20,238 nucleotides of DNA, from positions 1-20,238 of the IMG/VR virus record IMGVR_UViG_3300020411_000477; one strand, 5' to 3'. The first letter of the stretch is position 1. Every line of letters starts with the position of its first letter. Below, in pieces: positions 4,616 to 15,363 of this stretch. Source of the DNA: a virus. Both the position numbers and the translations under genes were made by a program. Under the pieces are notes generated by a model. The model ran no database searches. It worked only from the letters and a program-made list of their open reading frames with translations, and was not told the origin of the DNA.

Positions 4616-7600
4616 TGGCAGGAATTACTCAAACAATACCTAACTATACTGGTGGTATATCTGAACAGCCTGATCAGTTAAAAGTACCTGGTCAAGTTAA
4701 GTCTGTTCAGAATGCTATACCAGATCTAGTATATGGTTTATATAAAAGACCTGGTTCTAAACGTATAGGTAGTGATAAACTTACTAATGTACAAGTAGGT
4801 GGGTCTTGGTTTCATTACTATAGAGATGAAACAGAGGGCTCTTATATAGGACAAGTAGCAGATGATGGTAAGGTTAGGATATGGAGTTGTAATGATGGTA
4901 CTGAGAAAGCTGTTCATTATGATACAGCTGGACAGACTTACAATTCTAGTGATCCAGATCATACATCAATTACATCCTACTTAACCCCTAATCCTACTAC
5001 AGATACAGAAGACATACAAGCATTAACTATTAATGATACTACCTTCTTAAATAATAGAGCTAAAACAGTAGCTACTACAGGTACAACAGATGAGAGACCA
5101 CATAAGAACTTTGCTTATATAGAATTAGCTAGAACAGAGAATGGTAGACAGTATGGATTAAATGTATATGATGATACTACAACACAGACTATCAATACAG
5201 CTACTAGGATCAAGATTAAAAGTGATACTTTAGATGAAGGTAATGGTAGTGGTACATGTCCTGGGATAGGTACACAAGTATTTGCTATTAGTAAACCTGT
5301 TTTAACACTGACTATAACAAATGGTGGTAGTGGTTATACTAATAATAACGAGGTATTTTTTGTTGGAGGAGGAGGTAGTGGTGCAAAAGGATCAGTCTCT
5401 ATAAACAGTGGTTCTATAGGAACAGCAACAATTGTTCATTGTGGTTCAGGTTATACATCAGCTCCTACTGTAATCATAGGTCATGCTTGGGAAACAGGTA
5501 AAGCTATTCAATATCTTAACCAGCACTATTATGATGGAAGAATCTATACATCTCAAAGTCCAAACAATACTTTATGTGGATCTACACCACCAACACATAC
5601 TTCAGGAACAGTAAGCGATGGTAATATAGACTGGACGTATGCTGGTGTTCAAGCAACAGCTACATGTACTGTAGGTACTGGAGAGAATCTTACATTTAGA
5701 ATGAGTGCTTTAGGACAGCAAGGGGTCAGAGATGGTGCTGGTAGTTCAGTAACTGGAAGTGACTATCGTTGTTCTTATAACCGTGAGTTAACTTTATTAC
5801 ATGGTGGAGAAGGTTGGGTTACAGATGATGAGATAACTGTTGAGATGGATCAAGCTGCTACAGCATATACCTATACTATTCAAGTTACACATCATGAATC
5901 ACCAGCAGTAACTGCTAATTTGAAAGCTGTTAGACCAGTTCCAACACCATTTGATTCAGATACTTGTGTAACAGTAGAGTCTATCTTAGGCGGTATTGCT
6001 TCAGAAATATCTGGAGTAACTGTAAATGGTAATCCTATTCTAAGTAAAATAGTAGGTAATGGTATTTATATTTATACAACAAATGATGCAGATGATTTCA
6101 ATGTAGAGGTTGTTGATCAGGATCTCATGCGTGTTGTACAACAACAGATTAATGATGTACAAAATCTACCAATCCAATGCGTACATGGTATGATCGTAAA
6201 GATTTCTAATACTAGAATGTCTGATGAAGATGACTATTATGTGAAATTTAATGGAGAGAATGATAAAGATGGTGCTGGATCATGGGTAGAATGTGCAGCA
6301 CCTGGTATAGTTAAAAGCTTTGATGCTACTACTATGCCTCATATACTACAGAGACAAGCTAGTGGTAACTTCTTACTTAAAAAATATTCATGGAAAGATA
6401 GAGAGATAGGTGATGATATTACTAACCCTAAACCATCTTTTATAGGTAAAACTATTAATAAAGTATTGTTCTTTAGAAATAGATTAGCCTTCCTATCAGG
6501 TGAAAGTGTTGTTACATCTAGACCTGGATCAATAGCTGAACCTAACTTCTGGTCTAATACAGCATTAACAGTTAGTGCTTCAGATCCTATTGATATATCA
6601 TGTTCTTCTAATTATCCTTCTGATTTATTTGATGCAATAGAAATTACATCTGGTTTATTATGTTTCAGTTCTAATGCTCAGTTCTTATTAGCATCTGATG
6701 ATACTATATTAAATCCAGATACAGCTAAGTTAAGAGCAGTAGCATGGTATAACTATGACACTGTTACACCTCCTATCTCATTAGGTCAAACTGTAGGTTT
6801 TATAGATAATTCTAATAAGTATAGTAGGTTTATGGAGATAGCTAATATAGCTAGAGAAGGTGAACCAATGGTACAAGATACAAGTAAAGTTGTACCTAGT
6901 TTATTACCTAAAAACTTAGACTTATTCACTAATTCAAAGGAGAATAATTTAGTATTCTTTGGTAAAACAGATAGTAATACAGTAATAGGTTATAGATATG
7001 TAAGAACAGGTGAAAAACAAATACAAACATCCTGGTTTAAATGGAAATTTAACAACCCACTTAAATATCATTTCTGTATTAATGATCAATATTTCTTTTT
7101 AGATACTGATAATTTCTTACAACAAGTTAACTTAGTACAAGAAGATGCAGATCCAGCAATAACTCAAGATGATACTAATTATAAAATACACTTAGATAAT
7201 TATACTAATGTATCTAGTGGTGTTTTTGATCCTATTACAAATATAACTACATTTACTAATCAATCTGATTGGATAGATGAAGTAACTTCAACAGATAATA
7301 AATTAGTATTAGTCGATGTAGATTCTAACACAGCAAGGGTAGGTAGATATGCAGAATGTACTATCATTAATAGTGATGATTTCACTGTTCCTGGTGATTG
7401 GTCTAGTGCTACATTAAAGATAGGATATCTCTATGATTATCAAGTAGACTTCCCTAGATTTTATTTACAGAAATCAGAAGGTGATACAGTTATGTCAGAT
7501 GTAAATTCTAAACTAACTGTACATAGAATGAAACTAAACTTTGGTAAGATAGGTTTATATAGAACTACACTTACTAGAGTAGGTAAGGCTGATTATACTG

Positions 7601-7800
7601 AAGTATATGAATCCACTGATCTAGATGAATATGATGCATCAGATGCTCCATATTTAGCTGAAAAAATTAAAGACGTTCCAATATATGAACGTAATTCAAA
7701 TGTAGATGTTACGTTAAAATCTACTCATCCAGCACCTGCTACTCTGAGATCAATGTCTTGGGAAGGTGACTGGTCGCCCATGCACTATAGACGTATGTAA
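4615..7800 (+). CDS. Tail tubular protein B / nozzle (T7 gp12-like), with inserted domains
   Basis: This 1061-residue protein forms the tail nozzle. The opening GITQTIPNYTGGISEQPDQLKV is diagnostic of gp12 (a ring strand binding gp11), as is the middle segment FIGKTINKVLFFRNRLAFLSGE...PGSIAEPNFWSN (about 603-645). The protein is longer than T7 gp12 (794 residues). Much of the excess sits at about residues 225-365: two Gly-rich units (TNGGSGYTNNNEVFFVGGGG and CGSGYTSAPTVIIG) and a GRIYTSQSPNNTLCGSTPP segment that resembles repetitive surface domains of marine phage structural proteins. These could decorate the tail exterior or bind host glycans, which is inference. The gene is translationally coupled on both sides (TAATG at 4615 and 7800). 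Confidence 0.93.
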   Translation: MAGITQTIPNYTGGISEQPDQLKVPGQVKSVQNAIPDLVYGLYKRPGSKRIGSDKLTNVQVGGSWFHYYRDETEGSYIGQVADDGKVRIWSCNDGTEKAVHYDTAGQTYNSSDPDHTSITSYLTPNPTTDTEDIQALTINDTTFLNNRAKTVATTGTTDERPHKNFAYIELARTENGRQYGLNVYDDTTTQTINTATRIKIKSDTLDEGNGSGTCPGIGTQVFAISKPVLTLTITNGGSGYTNNNEVFFVGGGGSGAKGSVSINSGSIGTATIVHCGSGYTSAPTVIIGHAWETGKAIQYLNQHYYDGRIYTSQSPNNTLCGSTPPTHTSGTVSDGNIDWTYAGVQATATCTVGTGENLTFRMSALGQQGVRDGAGSSVTGSDYRCSYNRELTLLHGGEGWVTDDEITVEMDQAATAYTYTIQVTHHESPAVTANLKAVRPVPTPFDSDTCVTVESILGGIASEISGVTVNGNPILSKIVGNGIYIYTTNDADDFNVEVVDQDLMRVVQQQINDVQNLPIQCVHGMIVKISNTRMSDEDDYYVKFNGENDKDGAGSWVECAAPGIVKSFDATTMPHILQRQASGNFLLKKYSWKDREIGDDITNPKPSFIGKTINKVLFFRNRLAFLSGESVVTSRPGSIAEPNFWSNTALTVSASDPIDISCSSNYPSDLFDAIEITSGLLCFSSNAQFLLASDDTILNPDTAKLRAVAWYNYDTVTPPISLGQTVGFIDNSNKYSRFMEIANIAREGEPMVQDTSKVVPSLLPKNLDLFTNSKENNLVFFGKTDSNTVIGYRYVRTGEKQIQTSWFKWKFNNPLKYHFCINDQYFFLDTDNFLQQVNLVQEDADPAITQDDTNYKIHLDNYTNVSSGVFDPITNITTFTNQSDWIDEVTSTDNKLVLVDVDSNTARVGRYAECTIINSDDFTVPGDWSSATLKIGYLYDYQVDFPRFYLQKSEGDTVMSDVNSKLTVHRMKLNFGKIGLYRTTLTRVGKADYTEVYESTDLDEYDASDAPYLAEKIKDVPIYERNSNVDVTLKSTHPAPATLRSMSWEGDWSPMHYRRM

Positions 7801-8237
7801 TGTCAGATTTTATTCACCCAATAACATTGGAGGCTGCTGCCGAGGTAGCCTTCAATCTACGCCCAGATGACCGTAGAGAGGTCGAAGAAGGTCATGGGGT
7901 AGATCCATTAGTAGAGCTTGTCAAAGCAGCCCAGAAAGGCTCCTCCGTGTATTTCACGGTGCCTAACGGCAAGACTGCTGGTATGGCTGGAGTCGAAGAA
8001 GGTGGTTTAATATGGATGCTCACAACACCCGCTATAGAAGAGTACCCACACACCTTTGCTAGAGAAGCTAAACGTTTTGTAGAACGTAGAGAAGAACCAC
8101 TACTATGGAATATAGTTGATGAACGTAATACAGTTCATTTAAAACTACTGAGATTTTTGGGCTTTAAATTTTTACGAAAAAAATTACATGGTCCTCACAA
8201 TTTGTCCTTTATAGAATTTTGCCGTGTGCGCTCCTGA
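7800..8237 (+). CDS. T7 gp13-like virion assembly protein (GNAT-like fold)
   Basis: This 145-residue protein is close to T7 gp13 (138 residues) and in its usual place between gp12 and gp14. The C-terminal half has the pattern LLWNIVDERNTVHLKLLRFLGFKF (about 99-122) ending in FIEF, which is the acetyltransferase-like (GNAT) beta-strand and helix pattern of the gp13/DUF2833 family. Acetylation activity has not been shown for the T7 protein, which is needed for virion morphogenesis. The first roughly 250 bases are GC-richer (31 of 60 bases at 7861-7920) than the end of the gene (17 of 60 at 8101-8160), a noticeable shift inside one gene. It overlaps gp12 by TAATG, and its last 14 bases overlap the next gene. 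Confidence 0.85.
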   Translation: MSDFIHPITLEAAAEVAFNLRPDDRREVEEGHGVDPLVELVKAAQKGSSVYFTVPNGKTAGMAGVEEGGLIWMLTTPAIEEYPHTFAREAKRFVERREEPLLWNIVDERNTVHLKLLRFLGFKFLRKKLHGPHNLSFIEFCRVRS

Positions 8238-8994
8238 TCCTAATGCTGGCATAAGAATGCAAGCAAAGATAGAGAAGTTTAAGAAAGATAGTAAGTATCA
8301 TTCAGACTCTCTAAAATACTGGAATAGAGAAGCTGGTGTTAAACGTCGTAGTCAGAGTTTAACTAGAGCGTTAAGTCGTACCAAGAGTGATGCTCATTCT
8401 AAAGCCTTATGGACTTTAGGTAAGGGTAGACTTGCTCAAGAAGGTATTTATAAACAGAAAGCTAAGATATCTAGATACTCAGATAAGACTGGAGTAGCTA
8501 GATCTAATAGATATAATGTTGCTAAATACAAAGCTATCTTAGATAAACAGAAACAAATAGAAAGTACAATCAATAATACCTTTGGTCGAAATATGGATAT
8601 AGCTAATCAGATGATATCACGAAATCATCAGATGCATGTAGCTAAGAATAGAGCTTCATTAGGAGCTAGACCTGAATATGGTGCTCCAGTTATGATGCCT
8701 CCTAGAGATACACAAGGACAATTCTTTAATAGTCTTTCAATGGGTCTTGGTATAGCATCAGGTGTAATGGGATTATCTGATATAAGAGCTAAAGAAAACA
8801 TAGAAGAAGTAGGTAAATCACCACAAGGATATAAAATATTTGAATGGAATTATAAATCAATACCTAACAAACGTTATCGTGGTGTTATAGCTCAAGACGT
8901 TGTTAAGATTAATCCTATGGCTGTAGATATAAGAGATAACTATTTAGTTGTAGATTATTCTAAAGTTGATGTAGACATGGAGGTTGTCGCATGA
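8224..8994 (+). CDS. Internal virion protein B (T7 gp14-like) with C-terminal peptidase S74 chaperone domain
   Basis: This 256-residue protein starts at a GTG inside the end of gp13. The alternative ATG at 8257 would remove the first 11 residues (VCAPDPNAGIR as coded). It has a long Lys/Arg-rich helical region to about residue 150, then a Gly-rich hydrophobic stretch (SMGLGIASGVMGL, 172-184). At 184-256 is a peptidase S74 (intramolecular chaperone auto-processing) domain: the SDIRAKENI motif gives the Ser185/Lys190 dyad, and GYKIFEWNY, GVIAQDV and VVDYSKVD are the standard conserved blocks. These domains assist folding or trimerisation and then cut themselves off at the Ser, here releasing about 72 residues. 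S74 domains are best known from tail fibres, so its place on an ejection protein is notable. It overlaps gp15 by ATGA. Confidence 0.85.
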   Translation: MCAPDPNAGIRMQAKIEKFKKDSKYHSDSLKYWNREAGVKRRSQSLTRALSRTKSDAHSKALWTLGKGRLAQEGIYKQKAKISRYSDKTGVARSNRYNVAKYKAILDKQKQIESTINNTFGRNMDIANQMISRNHQMHVAKNRASLGARPEYGAPVMMPPRDTQGQFFNSLSMGLGIASGVMGLSDIRAKENIEEVGKSPQGYKIFEWNYKSIPNKRYRGVIAQDVVKINPMAVDIRDNYLVVDYSKVDVDMEVVA

Positions 8995-11624
8995 GTGATT
9001 CAAACCTAGCATTAATGTATAAGCTCGATACTCTGCCTACTGCAGGTATGAAAGAGAATTATATAGATGAAGAAGCCATTGGCGAAAAAGTTAAATCAGT
9101 TAATGCTAATATAGATGAAACACAAAAGGGATTGGATGCTCATTTCAATTCCCTTATTAGAACATACAACCACCTACATAAGAGAGACGAGAATAGACCT
9201 AAAGAGTTCCTTGCAATGCTTAAGCAAGGTAAACAAACTAAACAAGATCTTAAAGAATTTCAAGATTACTGGGGTCAATACTATGAGTATGCTAATAGAT
9301 TAGTTGCTCAGAAAGAGACTATTGGTAATGTTAAGTGGGCTCATTATCCTGGTAAAGGTAACTTTGATAAAGATGTAGCAAAAGAAATAGAAATACAACC
9401 TCAACTTAAAGCTTCCAGAGCTGAAGCAAATGACTTTGCTGGTCAACTTCAAGCTATGGGAGCTAATGAGGATGCTAATAATCTAATTCGTGGTCCTGGT
9501 GGAACCCATGAGAATGAAGTAGAACTCATAGATAATATGAAACATCTACTGATTGATCATGAGAATTCTTATAGACCACTAGCTGAAGCAGGAATGAAAG
9601 TTCCTATGCGTGGACAGTACACAGCTGATGGTCTTCAGATTTATAAGACTTATAATGAAGCTGTAGGTGCTGAAGAGAGAAGATTTATTAGTGATACTAT
9701 AGATGCATGGTATGCCTATAAGCATAAAGATATAGCTGGTGGTAGAGCAGGTCTTTGGAAACGTAACTTTATCAATGAACTAATTGATAGAGATGAAGCT
9801 AGAGTTAAGAAAGAACTAGAAACAGAAGGTGAAGTATATAAACAACTTCAACTTGAAGGTCGTTCAAAAGAACTAGAAACTAGAATCAATCAAGATCCTG
9901 GATTCCTAATAGATTATATTAATATCTATAAAGGAGCACATGATGGTAGGTATGACCTAGCTAGAGTAGAAGCATTTGATATGCTGATCACTGGCGTTCA
10001 ACAAGGTATACTTGATAGAGCAGATATACAACCTGTTCTAGATCATCAATTCTTAGCACATGATAGTACTCCAGAAAACCCACACTGGGTTACTGCTAGA
10101 AATTATTGGAGAAAAGATTCAGGTAGATTACTAAAAGCTTTAAGAGAGCAAGAGAAGGAAACTTCAGATGCAGCTAAAGAAGCTAGAGAGACTGAGATGA
10201 ATGCTCAAGCTTTAGCAATACTTAAAGCTATTGATAGCGAAGATGCCCCTGTAACTTATAAATCCGTAACAGATATTCAATTAGATTTCATGGAGAAGTG
10301 GGGTATAAGAAACCCTGAAGAGTTACCTGATATCATGAAGAACTTACCATATGATGGTATGTATGATGATCAGGAAATAGATGCTCAACTTGCTTATAAT
10401 CATTATACACTAAATCAACGTATTGAACCTTCAGATCTTAGAGGTATTATCGATCCAGACATTAAAAAGAAATGGATGGATATTGCTAGGTCACAAGAAG
10501 GCTTAACCAAGGATGCTATAACTAGAAGGAATAGTGCTATCTCAGCAGAAGTAACAGCTAGAACTATGGAGTCTGATGTTAATCAAGCTAAGACACCTAA
10601 GTGGCAATCTAATTATGAGCAAGCTGTTAGAGAATATGATGCTGTATATAACGGTATTATATCAGAGGGAGGTAATGATCTCCAAGCTCATAAAGAAGCT
10701 ATAGCTGCTGTTAAAGATGGTCTATGGAAAGAAACATCTCCTGGTGTATATCAATGGGATACTAGAGGAGAGTCTTCATATAATGTAGAACCTGCTAGAG
10801 AAGTTAATGGTATAGTTAAACAAATAGGTAAAGATAGAAGTCTTATTAATAGTACATCTCCATGGAAAGGTGAAGAACCTCATCTTATAGATGCTCTTAA
10901 TTATTTAGAGAAGAGTCGTCAAGGTAGAGAAGTTAATCAACCATTCTATTATAGACAGATTGCTAGAAAAATAGGTATGAATCCTGAGAGACTTATACTA
11001 AATAGATTAGAATCTACAGGAGCTATTAAACCTAGTAATCGTAAACTACCAGAAGAAGAGAACCTATCACCTAAACATCAGAGACTCTTACTAAAACCTT
11101 CTGCTGCTAAAACTTATAGAGTTACACAGGAGAATGAAGATATAATTTGGATGCTAGATACTATTGCATCTCCTCTAGCTGAAGCTAATGGTGGCTACGA
11201 TGCTATCCGTAATGCTAATGGAGACTATCAAAGTATAGAAGCATTAACAGGTAAGAAGTTATCTGAAGTTACCTTTGGAGATATAGCTGTCTTATTAGAT
11301 GAAGGTTATACAAATCTAGGTCGTTATGATTTAACACCTCAAGGTTTCATTGAAGTAGTACTTTCTAATCAACTGACATCAGATACATTATTTGATGAAG
11401 ATGGTCAGAATAAACTACTAATAGCTAGACTAAGAATGAAAGCAAATGCTGCTAATAATTATCAAACATTAGAAACTAGGTATCGCAGGTTAGTCAATAT
11501 ACCACAACAAGACCATGATGAATTCTTAGAAATGGTTGGAGATCTACCCACTTGGCTTAGACTAGATACATTACTTCCAGAAGTAGCTAAGGAGCTTGTG
11601 AGAAGTACAACACAAACAGAGTAA
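8991..11624 (+). CDS. Internal virion protein C (T7 gp15-like)
   Basis: This 877-residue protein is highly charged and mostly helical by composition, with many Glu/Lys/Arg and few hydrophobic clusters. I see no catalytic motif. Identity rests on position between the gp14-like and gp16-like genes, length (T7 gp15 is 747 residues) and the helical character expected of the ejectosome tube protein that crosses the periplasm during DNA entry. The ATG at 8991 overlaps the previous stop (ATGA) and is preceded by GGAGG at 8979-8983 with 7-base spacing, the strongest SD in this part of the window, suggesting high translation. A four-base gap separates it from the gp16-like gene. Confidence 0.8.
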   Translation: MSDSNLALMYKLDTLPTAGMKENYIDEEAIGEKVKSVNANIDETQKGLDAHFNSLIRTYNHLHKRDENRPKEFLAMLKQGKQTKQDLKEFQDYWGQYYEYANRLVAQKETIGNVKWAHYPGKGNFDKDVAKEIEIQPQLKASRAEANDFAGQLQAMGANEDANNLIRGPGGTHENEVELIDNMKHLLIDHENSYRPLAEAGMKVPMRGQYTADGLQIYKTYNEAVGAEERRFISDTIDAWYAYKHKDIAGGRAGLWKRNFINELIDRDEARVKKELETEGEVYKQLQLEGRSKELETRINQDPGFLIDYINIYKGAHDGRYDLARVEAFDMLITGVQQGILDRADIQPVLDHQFLAHDSTPENPHWVTARNYWRKDSGRLLKALREQEKETSDAAKEARETEMNAQALAILKAIDSEDAPVTYKSVTDIQLDFMEKWGIRNPEELPDIMKNLPYDGMYDDQEIDAQLAYNHYTLNQRIEPSDLRGIIDPDIKKKWMDIARSQEGLTKDAITRRNSAISAEVTARTMESDVNQAKTPKWQSNYEQAVREYDAVYNGIISEGGNDLQAHKEAIAAVKDGLWKETSPGVYQWDTRGESSYNVEPAREVNGIVKQIGKDRSLINSTSPWKGEEPHLIDALNYLEKSRQGREVNQPFYYRQIARKIGMNPERLILNRLESTGAIKPSNRKLPEEENLSPKHQRLLLKPSAAKTYRVTQENEDIIWMLDTIASPLAEANGGYDAIRNANGDYQSIEALTGKKLSEVTFGDIAVLLDEGYTNLGRYDLTPQGFIEVVLSNQLTSDTLFDEDGQNKLLIARLRMKANAANNYQTLETRYRRLVNIPQQDHDEFLEMVGDLPTWLRLDTLLPEVAKELVRSTTQTE

Positions 11625-11628
11625 ACAC

Positions 11629-14600
11629 ATGCCAGAAGATCCTAATCTTCTATTTAGTAATGAAGAGATAGATGCTGCAGTTCAGACTACAGATGCTTTT
11701 CTAAATAAATTAGAAGAAAATAAAGAAGCTAGGGACACTCTTCAACAAGAACAAATTGCTGAAGAAACACAAGCTAAGGCTGAAGTAAGTGATCCCAGAG
11801 ATGCAGAAAAATGGGGATTAAAAGCATACGCAAAAGAAGCTCAATCAATCTTATCAGGCGGTCTACAAGATACCGCCTCTTCTATAACTACCTTTCCAGA
11901 ACGTACAATTGATGCGGTCTCTGGAGAGATGGCTAGAGAAAGAAAGACAGATGAAGGTTATAGACCAGATTGGGATCCTTTTGTAGATGAAGAAAATCCT
12001 ATAGTAACTAAAACATGGTGGGGTAAATTAGCTAGAGGAACTGTACATTTCGGTTCAATGGCAGCTGCTATATATGGTGTTGCTCAAACAGCTCCAGTAA
12101 CATTACCAGCTTGGCTGATAGGTGCTACATCATTAAGCTTAAAACGAGCTGCTGTAGTTGGTGCAGCTACCGATTTAATATCTAAAGAATCAGATGGACA
12201 TAATGCATTAGGAGCTTTACGGAATTCATTTGGATTTATAGATACACCATTAACAACTAGAGATACTGACCATCCAGTAATGATGAAGCTGAAGAACATA
12301 CTTGAAGGTATGGGAATTGGTGTAGTATTTGACAGTGTATTATTAGCTGTACGTGGAAATGCTCCACGAGTAGCAGAGCAGATTAAATTCAGAAATGATA
12401 ATATAAAGAATAATGATCTAGCTCTAGCTCTAAAAAAGTTAGATGCTAAACAAAAGATTTATGCAGCTGAAGCAGAAGACATAAGATTAAATAATGCTGT
12501 TGAACCTGATGTTATGAATCAGGGTATAACTGACCCATGGCAAGGAGCTTATACATCAGAACAACCTGTTTATGAAGCTTTACAAACACTAAGACGTACA
12601 AGAACATGGGAAGGTGCTGAAGGTTCTGTTGGTCGTGTAGGTACTCCAGTTCAATTAGAACGTATCGCTAGAGAAGGTGATATGAGTGAAGATACTGCTG
12701 AAAGTATCTTAAGAAATCTAATTGGCGATCAAAGATATCAACAAGAATTAGCTGCTGTTAGAGGTAATAGACAAGCTTTAATAGAAGTATGGGGTGATTC
12801 TTTAGAAGCATATCAAAGAATAACATTAGGAAGAAATCCAGCTGATTTAACTCCTGATGAATTCTTAGCTGAACTATATCAATCTAAAGCAACCTATGAT
12901 ATTACTAATGCAAAGGGAGAAGTAATTGATACAATAGAAACATTTACTGCTAAAAATGTTGTTACAGCTGATCTAATAGTAGGATCACTCTTACATCAAA
13001 TTAGAGATTATGGTATAGCAGGTAGAGAACTAGCAGACATAGCAGATCTAAGAGACATTGATGGACCAGCAGCAAGGATTGTTGATAACATAATGGCACT
13101 CTTAAGAGAAACTAAGAAAGCTAGGATCATGAAGTCTGCTGACTTTAGAAACTTAGGTGCTGGTAAACAGAGACCTGCATTAGAAAAGATCCTTACACAA
13201 GAGATGGAGGATACTAAAGATGCTATTATATCTATATTAAAGATAGCTAAAGAAGATGAAAGTCCAGAGATAATGAATGCTTTGTTTGAACTATTCTCCT
13301 CAATGAGAACAGTTAATAACATAGATGACTTTGATAATTGGGCTAAGAAGATGATTAAAGGTGGTTCTATGGACCCAAGACAACCTAATAGAACAGGTGT
13401 CTTAATCCAAGAACTAGGTAAGATGTATGTTCATAGTATTCTTAGTGGTGTTAAAACCTCTATGAGAGCTATTATGGGTACAAGTACTGCTACCTTTATG
13501 CGTCCAGCATCTCAAGTTGTAGGTGCTACTATGACTGGAGATAGAGCAACACAAAGAGCTAGTCTATCTGCTATGAATGCTATGATTCAAGCTATACCAG
13601 AAAGCTTTGAATTATTTAGAACTAGATTAAACTCCTATTGGAGTGGTGATATGTCTAGTGTTAAGACTAGATTCTATGACTATGCACAAGATGATGCTAA
13701 CTGGGAATTACTAAGAAGATATTACGAAGATAGTGGTAGAGCAAGTCTCGGTGATAGAGCCCTTTTTGCTATGGCAAATATGGCTAGACAGGCGAATAAT
13801 AGTAATTTACTTACTTATTCAACTAAGCTGATGGCTGCTACTGATGATAGTTTTGCTTATATTTTAGGTAGAGCTAGGATGAGAGAGAAGGCTATGCGTA
13901 GGATAATGGACTTAGAGACCAAGGGTTACGACATACCTGAGATTACACCAGAATTCATGAGGGCTTATGAGAATGATTTTCATAGCCAAGTATGGGATGC
14001 TCAAGGTAATCTAACAGATGAAGCAACCAAATGGGCTCGTAAAGAAGTTACTCTAACTGCTGACTTAAAAGGATTTGCTAAAAAGCTAGAAGATGCTTTT
14101 GCTGCTACACCTTGGAGTAAACCTTTCTTCTTATTTGCAAGAACAGGTGTAAATGGTTTAACTTTAACAGCTAAACACACACCTGGATTTAACTTCCTGG
14201 TTAAGGAATTCAATGATATCGCTCGTGCTACTCCTGATAACTTAGCAGCTGTAGCTGAATATGGTATTAAAACATCGGAAGATCTAGCTAATGCTAAGGC
14301 ATTACAAAATGGTCGTTTAGCTATAGGATCTGCTGTAACCTTTATGGCTGGTCAAGCATTCCTAAATGGTAACTTAACAGGTAACGGTCCAGTTGATAGA
14401 CAGAAAAGACAAGCATGGATAGATGCAGGATATAGACCAAGACAAATAAAGCTTGGTGGAGTATGGGTAGGATATGATTCAGTAGAACCATTTAACCTTA
14501 TATTCTCTACAATAGGAGATATAGGTGATTATAGTTTATTAATGGGTGATGAATGGACTGAACAACAGTTCCAGAAAGTAGCCCTTGTTATAGCACAGTC

Positions 14601-15360
14601 TGTATCGAGTAAGTCTTACTTTGCTGGTATTCAACAAATGGTTGATATGGTAGCAGGTAGACCTGGACAACAGAATAGAATACTTGGTGGTATATTAAAT
14701 AACCAAGTACCTCTAGCTGGCTTACGGAATGATCTAGGTAAACTATTTAATCCTTATATGAAGGAAATCAACTCTGGTGTAGTTCAATCCGTTAGAAATA
14801 GAAACTTAATATCAGAATATCTAACAGGTGAACCATTACCTACTAAGTATGACTTACTGAATGGTAGACCTATTAGAGACTATGACTTCAATACTAGAGC
14901 TTATAATACTTTTAGTCCTATATCATTAAACTTAGATTACAGTCCTGGTAGGAAATTAATATTCGATAGTGGTTATGATTTACGAATGTCTACCTTTATG
15001 TCACCCGATGGCGTAGACCTAAGTGAACATCCAAGACTACGTTCTATGTTCCAAAAAGCTATCGGTGATCAAAAGATAGAAGCTAAACTAAATAAATTAG
15101 CTGAGAATCCTAAGATTCTAGAATCATTAGATACTATGGAAGCTGATCGTAATGCTGGAAATAGAGGTAAGTATGATGCTATGGATTATTACCATAACAT
15201 GCAAATAGATCGTATCTTCCAACTAGCAAGACGTACTGCATGGGCTCAGATAATGAATGACCCACGTATTCAGCAACTTAAGAAAGAAGCTTTACTTAGA
15301 AAACAAGCTAAGTATAGGAAAAAAGAACAAACTCGTGACATCCTCTCAATTTATAGATAA
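11629..15360 (+). CDS. Internal virion protein D (T7 gp16-like ejection protein)
   Basis: This 1243-residue protein is near T7 gp16 (1318 residues) in size and occupies its position directly before the tail fibre gene. The N-terminus is acidic and helical. A region rich in hydrophobic residues follows at about 143-171 ([20 protein letters not shown] and beyond) and about 225-244 ([17 protein letters not shown]), candidates for membrane insertion. The C-terminal part is helical and basic (ends [16 protein letters not shown]). T7 gp16 starts with a lytic transglycosylase domain; I cannot see its catalytic Glu-Ser motif or other muramidase signature here, so peptidoglycan cleavage may be carried by another protein. 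Start: no clear SD; the gap of four bases from gp15 suggests coupling. Confidence 0.8.
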   Translation: MPEDPNLLFSNEEIDAAVQTTDAFLNKLEENKEARDTLQQEQIAEETQAKAEVSDPRDAEKWGLKAYAKEAQSILSGGLQDTASSITTFPERTIDAVSGEMARERKTDEGYRPDWDPFVDEENPIVTKTWWGKLARGTVHFGSMAAAIYGVAQTAPVTLPAWLIGATSLSLKRAAVVGAATDLISKESDGHNALGALRNSFGFIDTPLTTRDTDHPVMMKLKNILEGMGIGVVFDSVLLAVRGNAPRVAEQIKFRNDNIKNNDLALALKKLDAKQKIYAAEAEDIRLNNAVEPDVMNQGITDPWQGAYTSEQPVYEALQTLRRTRTWEGAEGSVGRVGTPVQLERIAREGDMSEDTAESILRNLIGDQRYQQELAAVRGNRQALIEVWGDSLEAYQRITLGRNPADLTPDEFLAELYQSKATYDITNAKGEVIDTIETFTAKNVVTADLIVGSLLHQIRDYGIAGRELADIADLRDIDGPAARIVDNIMALLRETKKARIMKSADFRNLGAGKQRPALEKILTQEMEDTKDAIISILKIAKEDESPEIMNALFELFSSMRTVNNIDDFDNWAKKMIKGGSMDPRQPNRTGVLIQELGKMYVHSILSGVKTSMRAIMGTSTATFMRPASQVVGATMTGDRATQRASLSAMNAMIQAIPESFELFRTRLNSYWSGDMSSVKTRFYDYAQDDANWELLRRYYEDSGRASLGDRALFAMANMARQANNSNLLTYSTKLMAATDDSFAYILGRARMREKAMRRIMDLETKGYDIPEITPEFMRAYENDFHSQVWDAQGNLTDEATKWARKEVTLTADLKGFAKKLEDAFAATPWSKPFFLFARTGVNGLTLTAKHTPGFNFLVKEFNDIARATPDNLAAVAEYGIKTSEDLANAKALQNGRLAIGSAVTFMAGQAFLNGNLTGNGPVDRQKRQAWIDAGYRPRQIKLGGVWVGYDSVEPFNLIFSTIGDIGDYSLLMGDEWTEQQFQKVALVIAQSVSSKSYFAGIQQMVDMVAGRPGQQNRILGGILNNQVPLAGLRNDLGKLFNPYMKEINSGVVQSVRNRNLISEYLTGEPLPTKYDLLNGRPIRDYDFNTRAYNTFSPISLNLDYSPGRKLIFDSGYDLRMSTFMSPDGVDLSEHPRLRSMFQKAIGDQKIEAKLNKLAENPKILESLDTMEADRNAGNRGKYDAMDYYHNMQIDRIFQLARRTAWAQIMNDPRIQQLKKEALLRKQAKYRKKEQTRDILSIYR

Positions 15361-15363
15361 ACA

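Noticed and set aside
13008-13322. Minus-strand ORF of 104 codons inside the gp16-like gene
   Set aside because: Shadow of an AT-rich coding sequence. No SD, and the plus-strand frame is continuous over 1243 codons.
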